Made by a program: the position numbers and the translations under genes. The notes under the pieces are model-generated. The model saw only the letters and a program-made list of their open reading frames with translations. It searched no databases and was not told where the DNA came from. A stretch of 5,784 bases of DNA from an uncultured Oscillospiraceae bacterium (GTDB lineage Bacteria > Bacillota > Clostridia > Oscillospirales > Oscillospiraceae). Positions 1-4,619 of the stretch are shown here, in pieces; position 1 is the stretch's first letter; every line of letters starts with the position of its first letter. The stretch is from contig CALWYM010000077.1 of assembly GCA_944385775.1 (NCBI GenBank), forward strand, positions 1 through 5,784, given 5' to 3'.

Positions 1-88
1 GGGGCGCATACCGCCTTTTCTTGTTATCCAGCCCTCCGGCTGTATCGGTTGAGCAAAAGTCAGCGTGGGATTGATGTGGTATCTTTAT
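1..88 (-). other. Unrecognised partial reading frame at the window edge, joined to the broken HTH gene
   Basis: The minus strand is open for 29 codons from 88 down to the window edge. It begins IKIPHQSHADF and ends DNKKRRYAP, and a TAG stop lies just upstream in the same frame. There is no start codon or ribosome binding site at its beginning, so it looks like the inside of a coding segment that lost its 5' part, or like non-coding DNA. It is fused directly to the truncated HTH gene, which suggests the junction near 85-105 is a recombination point. I do not recognise the family. It could equally be a chance open frame, because 29 codons is short. Confidence 0.3.
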
Positions 89-210
89 CTAAGTGAACCC
101 CCGTTTTCCCATTTGGAAAGAGTCTGCCGCACCACATTCAGCTTTACGGCAAGCTCCTGCTGTGAAAGTCCCTTTGATTTTCTCAGCGTCTTAATATTTT
201 CGCCTAACAT
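85..210 (-). pseudogene. Truncated XRE-family helix-turn-helix regulator (41 codons)
   Basis: The frame begins at an ATG with a GGAG Shine-Dalgarno sequence 9 nt upstream. It encodes an N-terminal segment starting MLGENIKTLRKSKGLSQQEL and running to SKWE at about residue 35. This matches helices 1-3 of the HTH_3 (XRE/Cro) DNA-binding fold, including the recognition helix VVRQTLSKWE. In intact members this is followed by a G-S-P-D-type turn, helices 4-5 and usually a longer C-terminal region. Here the sequence changes to NGGSLR and stops at TAA, so the fold is incomplete and repression is unlikely. A promoter lies upstream. The simplest reading is a gene broken by deletion or recombination, possibly the residual end of an integrated element beside the tRNA-Ser gene. 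A functional micro-protein cannot be excluded. Confidence 0.7.
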
Positions 211-241
211 TACATAAAGCTCCTTTCTTTAATCTGCCCCT

Positions 242-271
242 ATTGTAGGTCGGACTGCCCCGTTGCCGCAA
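242..271 (-). promoter_or_regulatory. Probable promoter of the truncated HTH gene
   Basis: On the minus strand TACAAT (242-247) is a good -10 hexamer. TTGCGG (266-271) lies 18 bp upstream as a weak -35. The predicted start near 235 leaves a leader of about 25 nt with the GGAG ribosome binding site. The -35 overlaps a small inverted repeat, GTTGC/GCAAC (262-276), which could be an operator but is short enough to be chance. Confidence 0.45.
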
Positions 272-351
272 GCAACCCGTTTTAACATTTGGGAAAAGCA
301 GTTCTTTTCACCCCCACGGAAAAAATGTCATCATCTGTGGCACAGAAAAAC

Positions 352-385
352 AAAAATCCTTGAGCTTAATTACTCAAGGATTTTT
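352..385 (-). terminator. Rho-independent terminator of tRNA-Ser, potentially bidirectional
   Basis: A perfect 13-bp inverted repeat (352-364 with 373-385) encloses an 8-nt loop. On the minus strand the stem ends in TTTTT and is followed by GTTTTT, giving a strong U-tract 8 nt beyond the tRNA CCA end. On the plus strand the stem also ends in TTTTT, so it could stop transcription from either side and insulate the tRNA from the HTH fragment. Confidence 0.9.
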
Positions 386-392
386 CTCATTT

Positions 393-485
393 TGGCGGAG
401 AAGGAGGGATTCGAACCCTCGAGGTGCTTTTGACACCTACACGATTTCCAATCGTGCGCGCTCGACCGGACTACGCGACTTCTCC
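393..485 (-). tRNA. tRNA-Ser, anticodon GGA
   Basis: The minus strand folds into a complete class II tRNA. The 7-bp acceptor stem GGAGAAG pairs with CTTCTCC, followed by discriminator G and an encoded CCA. The D-arm region contains GCGTAGTCCGGTCGAGCGC. The 5-bp anticodon stem CACGA/TCGTG carries the loop TTGGAAA, which gives anticodon GGA reading UCC and UCU. The long variable arm AGGTG/CACCT is the hallmark of serine tRNAs. The T arm has stem GAGGG/CCCTC and loop TTCGAAT. The full length is 93 nt with CCA. It is transcribed alone from a consensus promoter and closed by a strong terminator. tRNA 3' ends are frequent integration sites, which is relevant to the broken gene immediately downstream. 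Confidence 0.97.
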
Positions 486-525
486 ATATAAGCTCCCAGC
501 CGTATTTTTCACTGAAAGCTTAACT

Positions 526-554
526 ATTATAATTTATACTTCCCACATTGTCAA
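526..554 (-). promoter_or_regulatory. Consensus sigma-A-type promoter of tRNA-Ser
   Basis: On the minus strand TTGACA (549-554) and TATAAT (526-531) are separated by exactly 17 bp, so both hexamers match the housekeeping consensus perfectly. Predicted initiation near 519 gives a leader of about 34 nt before the mature tRNA 5' end. Strength of this kind is expected for a stable RNA gene. Confidence 0.93.
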
Positions 555-575
555 GAGAATTTTTGATTTTTCAGG

Positions 576-604
576 AAAAATTACGGTGGTTAAGACCGTC
601 AATT
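576..604 (-). terminator. Possible terminator after the AI-2E family permease gene
   Basis: On the minus strand AATT-ACGGT-type arms (595-604 and 579-587) form a stem of about 9 bp with one bulged base and a 7-nt loop, running into TTTTT (576-580). The stem overlaps the permease stop codon. It is weaker and less GC-rich than the tRNA terminator, but it is the only candidate between the permease gene and the tRNA promoter. Confidence 0.5.
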
Positions 605-1912
605 TCCCTTATTTTCCTCGTTCTTCCGGTTTTCCCCGGACGGCGACGGCGGCACCGTCTCAGCCTTCTCCTTATAGACAAACTTGCCCGTTTCCTCGTC
701 TATATAATCAAGACTCATATAATCCTGAGTATTCTCCGGCAGACCCTTGACTCTGAGATTTCTGTTATTAAGCCGTCTGAACCAGCTGTAAAGCACCGTC
801 ATTACGGGAACTCCGATAATCATTCCCATCATGCCGAAAAGACCGCCGAACACCGTAATGGCAAAGAGCACCCAGAACCCGGAAATGCCGGACTTGCTGC
901 TGTGTATTCTGGGGACGATAATATTTCCGTCCACCTGCTGGAGTATAACGGTGAAAATAGCGAAAATCAGGCACTTTGAGGGGCTTTCCAGTAAAATAAT
1001 CAGTCCGCAGGGGATCGCCCCTATAAAGGGACCGAACATGGGTATAAGATTTGTCATCGCCAGAATTATGGCGATAAGGGTTGGGTACGGCATACCAAAG
1101 GACATCATAAAGATATAGTTCACAACGCCCACAATGCCCGCGTCAAGCAGCGCACCGGCAAGGTACGCGCCGAAGGCCTCGTCTATAAACTTTATCTCCT
1201 CCATGACCTTGTTGGCTGTCTTAACCTCAAAAATGCTGTAAATCAGCTTTTTGCTCTGGGCGCCGAAGGTTTCCTTGCTGTAAAGGATATATATTGACAC
1301 CACAAGACCCACCACAAGGCTGAAAACCACCTTTACAACGCTTATTACGCCGCCGGTAATCTGGCTTATAAGTGTCGCCATCTGAGGCAGTACGTCTGTT
1401 CTGAGCCAGGATACGAACATTGAATAAAATGAATTTATCCAGTCCCGCACAACAGGCTCCAAAATATCGTTGCCGTCCAGAAATTCCTCCACCCAGCCCA
1501 GAAGTATTTCCACATAGCTCTGGGATTTGTTTATAAGGTCGATAATGCTCACTGTGATCTGCGGGAGCACCGTAACAAGAAGCGCCGACACAACAGCCAG
1601 CACTGCCACATCACAGCAGATAATTGACACTATCCTTGCAAGCTTTGCCCCGAGAACAGGCTTTTTCGGCATATACTTTGCCGCAAGCTTTAAAAATACC
1701 TTGTTTTCCAAAGGACGAAGCAGGTGGTTTACAAGATAGGCAATAATAACGCCGAAGACAAAAGGTCTTAAAATCCCCAGTACAGTCTCTATGCCATCCA
1801 TCACATTTCCCAGCCCGTCCACAAGGTGGAAAAAGATTATGCTTGCCACCACAACGGAAAAAGCAACAATACCCCAGTAAAGATATTTCTTATCCCATTT
1901 GAAGTTTTTCAA
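599..1912 (-). CDS. AI-2E family transporter (UPF0118/YtvI-PerM type membrane permease)
   Basis: This 437-residue polytopic membrane protein matches the AI-2E_transport family (PF01594). Hydrophobic segments lie near residues 13-31, 46-65, 95-118, 188-211, 250-271, 277-308, 312-324 and 345-376. An amphipathic stretch of about 70 residues lies between the third and fourth, as is usual in the family. Family motifs are present: NLIPMFGPFIGAIP (288-301), QQVDGNIIVPRI (325-336) and GMIIGVPV (363-370). The hydrophilic tail is charged. The start is TTG, supported by GGGAGG 7 nt upstream, and no ATG fits. The gene begins 14 nt after rqcP and is probably cotranscribed with it. Despite the name, only some members are tied to autoinducer-2 and others are cation/proton antiporters, so the substrate is unknown. 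Confidence 0.9.
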   Translation of the reverse strand: MKNFKWDKKYLYWGIVAFSVVVASIIFFHLVDGLGNVMDGIETVLGILRPFVFGVIIAYLVNHLLRPLENKVFLKLAAKYMPKKPVLGAKLARIVSIICCDVAVLAVVSALLVTVLPQITVSIIDLINKSQSYVEILLGWVEEFLDGNDILEPVVRDWINSFYSMFVSWLRTDVLPQMATLISQITGGVISVVKVVFSLVVGLVVSIYILYSKETFGAQSKKLIYSIFEVKTANKVMEEIKFIDEAFGAYLAGALLDAGIVGVVNYIFMMSFGMPYPTLIAIILAMTNLIPMFGPFIGAIPCGLIILLESPSKCLIFAIFTVILQQVDGNIIVPRIHSSKSGISGFWVLFAITVFGGLFGMMGMIIGVPVMTVLYSWFRRLNNRNLRVKGLPENTQDYMSLDYIDEETGKFVYKEKAETVPPSPSGENRKNEENKGN

Positions 1913-1926
1913 GACCTGTCCTCCCT

Positions 1927-2169
1927 TCAGGTTATCTCCCGGTACATTCCGGCAGCGTCGTCCTTCCGCACGGTTTCCTGCACGCTGAGCACCTCGGCCT
2001 TCATCTTCTTCTGACCGAAGGTAAGCTCCAGAATATCCCCCACCTTCACGTCGGTGGAGGGCTTTGCCGTCTTGCCGTTTACGGTTATATGCCCGCTGTC
2101 TGCCGCCTCCGCCGCTACCGTGCGGCGCTTTATTATCCTGGAAACCTTTAGAAATTTGTCAAGTCTCAT
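1927..2169 (-). CDS. rqcP: RqcP (YabO), S4-domain ribosome quality control protein
   Basis: The product is 80 residues with an S4 RNA-binding fold over about residues 1-50 (MRLDKFLKVSRIIKRR, then the VNGK-K turn) and the family-typical tail VQETVRK-DAA--YR. This is the RqcP/Hsp15-like group. In Bacillus subtilis RqcP binds stalled 50S subunits at the P-site tRNA and, with RqcH, supports poly-alanine tailing of stuck nascent chains. RqcH is not in this window. I chose the ATG at 2169 because GAGG lies 8 nt upstream and the family begins MRLDKFLKVSR. An in-frame ATG six codons earlier (2187) has no convincing ribosome binding site. The length is close to the roughly 86 residues of B. subtilis YabO. 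It lies after hup and just before the AI-2E permease. Confidence 0.92.
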   Translation of the reverse strand: MRLDKFLKVSRIIKRRTVAAEAADSGHITVNGKTAKPSTDVKVGDILELTFGQKKMKAEVLSVQETVRKDDAAGMYREIT

Positions 2170-2177
2170 TTTCAGTA

Positions 2178-2181
2178 CCTC
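2178..2181 (-). promoter_or_regulatory. Ribosome binding site that sets the rqcP start
   Basis: GAGG on the minus strand lies 8 nt before the ATG at 2169. It falls inside the six-codon extension that an upstream ATG at 2187 would add, which favours the shorter protein. Confidence 0.65.
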
Positions 2182-2191
2182 AATCATAGTA

Positions 2192-2225
2192 TTTTGCCCC
2201 GACCTTTATCACGGTCGGGGCAAAA
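2192..2225 (-). repeat. Perfect 13-bp inverted repeat between hup and rqcP
   Basis: TTTTGCCCCGACC (2192-2204) pairs perfectly with GGTCGGGGCAAAA (2213-2225) around an 8-nt loop. The hairpin begins about 48 nt past the hup stop and ends 22 nt before the rqcP start. Unlike an intrinsic terminator, its T-run is on the 5' side and its A-run on the 3' side on both strands, so no U-tract follows the stem. It is more likely a processing or stability structure, an mRNA leader element or a factor-dependent pause site than a plain terminator. Confidence 0.75.
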
Positions 2226-2273
2226 CTGCTTACGGATATTTTATCCTATACCTTTTAAACAGGTCTCCCGGAA

Positions 2274-2549
2274 TTACTCGCTTATAGCGTCCTTAAAGGC
2301 CTTGCCTGCCTTAAACTGGGGAACCTTGGAAGCCGGAATCTCAATTTCCTCGTTAGTCTTGGGGTTCCTGCCGGAACGAGCTGCACGCTCCTTAACCTCA
2401 AAGGAGCCGAAGCCGATAAGCTGCACCTTGTCTCCGCCCTTGAGAGCCTCAACAACGCTGTCAATAACAGCGGTGAGAGCCTTCTCGCTGTCTTTCTTTG
2501 AAAGACCGGATTTCTCAGCAATGGAGCTGATGAGTTCTGTTTTATTCAT
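2274..2549 (-). CDS. hup: HU family DNA-binding protein
   Basis: The product is 91 residues, the standard HU length. It has the N-terminal helical dimerisation region (MNKTELISSIAEKSGLSKKD, about 1-40). The diagnostic signature GFGSFEVKERAARSGRNPKT follows at 46-65, with the intercalating proline P63. The C-terminal helix is at 81-91. HU dimers bend and compact DNA in the nucleoid and assist replication, repair and recombination. The ATG at 2549 is chosen because AGGAGGA (2558-2564) sits 8 nt upstream and the protein then begins MNKTEL as in relatives. A TTG ten codons earlier would overlap the ribosome binding site. The gene has its own promoter and a structured leader of about 110 nt. rqcP and the AI-2E permease gene follow on the same strand. 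Confidence 0.97.
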   Translation of the reverse strand: MNKTELISSIAEKSGLSKKDSEKALTAVIDSVVEALKGGDKVQLIGFGSFEVKERAARSGRNPKTNEEIEIPASKVPQFKAGKAFKDAISE

Positions 2550-2570
2550 TTGAATTGTCCTCCTGAAAAC

Positions 2571-2593
2571 GCGCCGCAAGAAAAAAACGGCGC
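2571..2593 (-). other. GC-rich leader hairpin just upstream of the hup ribosome binding site
   Basis: On the minus strand GCGCCG pairs with CGGCGC (2588-2593 with 2571-2576) around an 11-nt U-rich loop. Flanking AAAA and TTTT can extend the stem across one bulged G. The 3' arm ends 6 nt before the AGGAGGA of hup. It could act as a weak attenuator or a translational control element, because only four U residues follow the stem. Confidence 0.5.
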
Positions 2594-2603
2594 TTTTATT
2601 ATT

Positions 2604-2627
2604 TTAGGGCGGCACTGTTGCAATCAT
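2604..2627 (-). CDS. Possible seven-residue leader peptide (uORF) in the hup leader
   Basis: The frame ATG-to-TAA encodes MIATVPP. AAGGGGG (2636-2642), one mismatch from AAGGAGG, lies 8 nt upstream. It sits inside the predicted hup transcript, before the GC-rich hairpin at 2571-2593. The terminal Pro-Pro-stop is a context known to slow ribosomes, which would fit an attenuation device. A frame this short can easily be chance, so this is a candidate only. Confidence 0.25.
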   Translation of the reverse strand: MIATVPP

Positions 2628-2668
2628 CACAGCAGCCCCCTTAAAGCTTATCCTAAAAGCTTGAGATT

Positions 2669-2697
2669 ACTTTACCACAAAAGGCAAGCCATGGCAA
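2669..2697 (-). promoter_or_regulatory. Promoter of hup with extended -10
   Basis: On the minus strand TTGCCA (2692-2697) is 17 bp from TAAAGT (2669-2674), which is preceded by TGG to make an extended -10. Predicted initiation near 2662 gives a leader of about 112 nt to hup. No convincing terminator separates the upstream flippase gene from this promoter, so some read-through is possible. Confidence 0.8.
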
Positions 2698-2749
2698 GTA
2701 TATTTACAGATTTTATAACACTTTTAATGTAGATTTGCCCAACTACGGC

Positions 2750-4366
2750 TCATTTTATACGCAAAATTCTCGCAAGTTTTTCTCCTTTTGGCAAAAGGAG
2801 CATATCCTCCCTTGTAATGGCGCCCAGAGCGATTATCAAAACGCCGTAAACAACAACTCCTACGCCAATGGCGCCTCCCAGACAAAACACGGCTCCGATC
2901 CTTCCGCCTCCCATCGCCGAAAACAAAAACTTATGGAGCAGCCCGTAAGTACCGTAGGCTCCCACTCCCATAAGGGCTGCGCAGATAAGGGGGCGCAGCG
3001 TGATTTTCACAAGATTGGGACGCTCGGAAAGCTTTTTCCCGATAAAGTACAGGTTTATAAGCGTAATGCACACATAGCAGGATATAGTGCCAATAGGCGC
3101 GCCGGCAATATTTACGCCGGACATACCCACAAGGACAACGTTTACTCCGATCTTGACTATTCCGCCAACCGGCAGCGCCATAAGGGAGAGCTTTTCATGG
3201 CCGCTTGCCTGAAGAACCGAGTTTGTAATAATATACGTGCACACAAAATATGAGGCTATGCCCAGCATACTGAGAAGCATTGGTCCCTTTTCGTTGGAAT
3301 TGGGATAGAGCACCGTAAATATGGGTTGGGCAAGAACGGCAAGCCCTACTCCGGCAGGCATGGCTATTAAATTTGTCAGCTTCATGCAGGACTCCACAGT
3401 CCCCTTAAGCTCCCCCCGAAGCTTTCTCGCAATGGCCGCCGAAATAACCGGCACAACAGATACGGCAATGGGGGTTATAAACGCCGAGGGTAAATTAAAA
3501 AGAGTCAGTCCCTTTGAATAGACGCCGTACATAACAACCGCGTCGTCATAGGAAAAGCCCGCTCCAACCTGAAGCCTTTCCAGCACAAGCTTCGTGTCAA
3601 TAAGAGTGATTATATTCATAATGGAGGAGCCGATGGTTATGGGTACGCCTACCCTCACAATCTCCCAGAGCGTCTCGCCGTAGCTTTTGGGACGGTCCAG
3701 CACCGCTCCGTCAGGGTTTCTTCTTGCAATGCCCTTTTTGTAAATCATCATTATTGGCACCGACACTCCCAGACCGATTGTAACTCCTACAATGGCTCCT
3801 GCCGCAACCGTTGGTGAGTCCTTGCCCAGCTTTGCAAAATACCACGCAATGGCAAGACCGAATATGAGCTTGCACAGTACCTCCATAATCTGGGATATAG
3901 CCGTAGGCAGCATATCATTGTACCCCTGGCTGTAACCTCTCAGCACTGACACAAGGCAGGCGAAGAACACCGCCGGAGACAAAAACCGTACCGCAAGGCT
4001 CACCTGGCTGTCGCCCATAAAATCCGCCATGGGCTGGGCGAAAAACAGCATTACAAGTGTTCCCAAAATTCCCATAAGCCCGAATACGGCCATGCCCACG
4101 TTGTAGTACCGCCTTGCCTGCATGGGTCTGTCCATGGCCCTTGCGGCGGAGATAAGCCTTGAAAGGGCTACCGGTACGCCTGCCGTGGATATGGTAAGAA
4201 GCAGGTTGTAAATCGTGTAGGTCACCTGGAAGTGAGCGGTACCCTCGTCCCCCAGAAGATTGTAAAGGGGTATTTTGTAAATAAAGCCGATAACCTTTGT
4301 TATGGCAACGGTGGCGGCAAGTATCGCCGCTCCCTTAAGATAATTCTGCTTTTTAGCTTCTGCCAA
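2750..4366 (-). CDS. MOP-superfamily lipid-linked oligosaccharide flippase, MurJ/SpoVB/YabM type
   Basis: The product is 538 residues and almost wholly hydrophobic, with about 14 predicted membrane segments from residue 9 to 518. It begins MAEAKKQNYLKGAAILA, the usual N-terminus of the SpoVB/YabM/YtgP group. Family landmarks are IGFIYKIPLYNLLGDEG (26-42), LRGYSQGYNDMLPTAISQ (142-159), YSKGLTLFNLPSAFITP (283-299) and a C-terminal Polysacc_synt_C-like half. Relatives move undecaprenyl-linked intermediates such as lipid II or polysaccharide units across the membrane. Which substrate applies here cannot be told from the sequence. The TTG at 4366 is chosen because GGGAGG sits 9 nt upstream and residues then align with relatives. 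Another TTG at 4408 lies almost at the predicted transcription start. The position before hup and rqcP suggests the YabM branch. Confidence 0.9.
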   Translation of the reverse strand: MAEAKKQNYLKGAAILAATVAITKVIGFIYKIPLYNLLGDEGTAHFQVTYTIYNLLLTISTAGVPVALSRLISAARAMDRPMQARRYYNVGMAVFGLMGILGTLVMLFFAQPMADFMGDSQVSLAVRFLSPAVFFACLVSVLRGYSQGYNDMLPTAISQIMEVLCKLIFGLAIAWYFAKLGKDSPTVAAGAIVGVTIGLGVSVPIMMIYKKGIARRNPDGAVLDRPKSYGETLWEIVRVGVPITIGSSIMNIITLIDTKLVLERLQVGAGFSYDDAVVMYGVYSKGLTLFNLPSAFITPIAVSVVPVISAAIARKLRGELKGTVESCMKLTNLIAMPAGVGLAVLAQPIFTVLYPNSNEKGPMLLSMLGIASYFVCTYIITNSVLQASGHEKLSLMALPVGGIVKIGVNVVLVGMSGVNIAGAPIGTISCYVCITLINLYFIGKKLSERPNLVKITLRPLICAALMGVGAYGTYGLLHKFLFSAMGGGRIGAVFCLGGAIGVGVVVYGVLIIALGAITREDMLLLPKGEKLARILRIK

Positions 4367-4375
4367 ATATATCAT

Positions 4376-4381
4376 CCTCCC
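4376..4381 (-). promoter_or_regulatory. Ribosome binding site that sets the flippase TTG start
   Basis: GGGAGG on the minus strand lies 9 nt before TTG at 4366. Translation from the in-frame TTG at 4408 would run through this site, and the ATG at 4375 abuts it, so neither is likely. Confidence 0.75.
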
Positions 4382-4417
4382 GAAAGGGTCTTTATACACT
4401 CTATTCAAATAATGGTT

Positions 4418-4446
4418 ATTTTACTATTAAAAGACCGGGAAATCAA
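4418..4446 (-). promoter_or_regulatory. Promoter of the flippase gene
   Basis: On the minus strand TTGATT (4441-4446) and TAAAAT (4418-4423) are 17 bp apart. Initiation near 4411 would give a leader of about 45 nt carrying the GGGAGG ribosome binding site. The gene is thus probably transcribed independently of the dnaD-dnaI pair. Confidence 0.75.
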
Positions 4447-4504
4447 GGATTAATAGGAGAATCGAAATTATATTCAAAAATTTTCTTCAATATTGTCCGT
4501 CTCC

Positions 4505-4535
4505 CTGTGGAAAAACCTGTGGAAACTGTGTAAAG
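4505..4535. repeat. Three DnaA-box-like repeats
   Basis: CTGTGGAAA occurs at 4505-4513 and 4517-4525, and CTGTGTAAA at 4526-4534, all in the same orientation. Read on the minus strand they give TTTTCCACA, GTTTCCACA and CTTTACACA, with one, two and two mismatches to the DnaA box TTATNCACA. They lie in an AT-rich stretch of the 253-bp gap between the helicase-loader and flippase genes, upstream of the flippase promoter. Confidence 0.45.
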
Positions 4536-4540
4536 TTTTT

Positions 4541-4586
4541 AAAAAAACACAATATATTGTAGCCGGTGCATACACCCCGGCTACAA
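4541..4586 (-). terminator. Terminator of the dnaD-dnaI unit
   Basis: On the minus strand TTGTAGCCGG (4577-4586) pairs perfectly with CCGGCTACAA (4557-4566) around a 10-nt loop. After it comes TATATTGTG and then seven T residues (4541-4547). The U-tract is about 9 nt from the stem, further than ideal, though the AU-rich spacer may pair to extend the stem base. It begins 33 nt past the stop codon. Confidence 0.7.
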
Positions 4587-4619
4587 GAAAAATATTCATC
4601 TAACTGCGAATATTCATAT

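Noticed and set aside
335..345. CTGTG-G-CACAG interrupted palindrome as an operator
   Set aside because: It is only 5 bp per arm, sits between the terminator and the HTH promoter and has no supporting context. Chance is adequate.
393..417. A tRNA-Ser 3' end duplicated as an attachment-site pair inside the window
   Set aside because: I looked for a second copy of the T-arm and acceptor sequence in 1-392 and elsewhere and found none. Any partner site would be outside the window.
548..979. A 143-codon plus-strand open frame
   Set aside because: It is antisense to the AI-2E permease gene, which has clear family motifs. The plus-strand product is low-complexity polar sequence with no recognisable domain.
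2192..2225. An ordinary intrinsic terminator between hup and rqcP
   Set aside because: No U-tract follows the stem on either strand, so it was listed as an inverted repeat instead.
2550..2579. A ten-codon N-terminal extension of HU from a TTG at 2579
   Set aside because: It would include the AGGAGGA ribosome binding site as codons, and HU relatives begin at MNKTEL.
2735..3253. A 172-codon plus-strand open frame
   Set aside because: It lies antisense within the flippase gene, has a composition typical of a reversed membrane-protein frame, matches no family and has no ribosome binding site.
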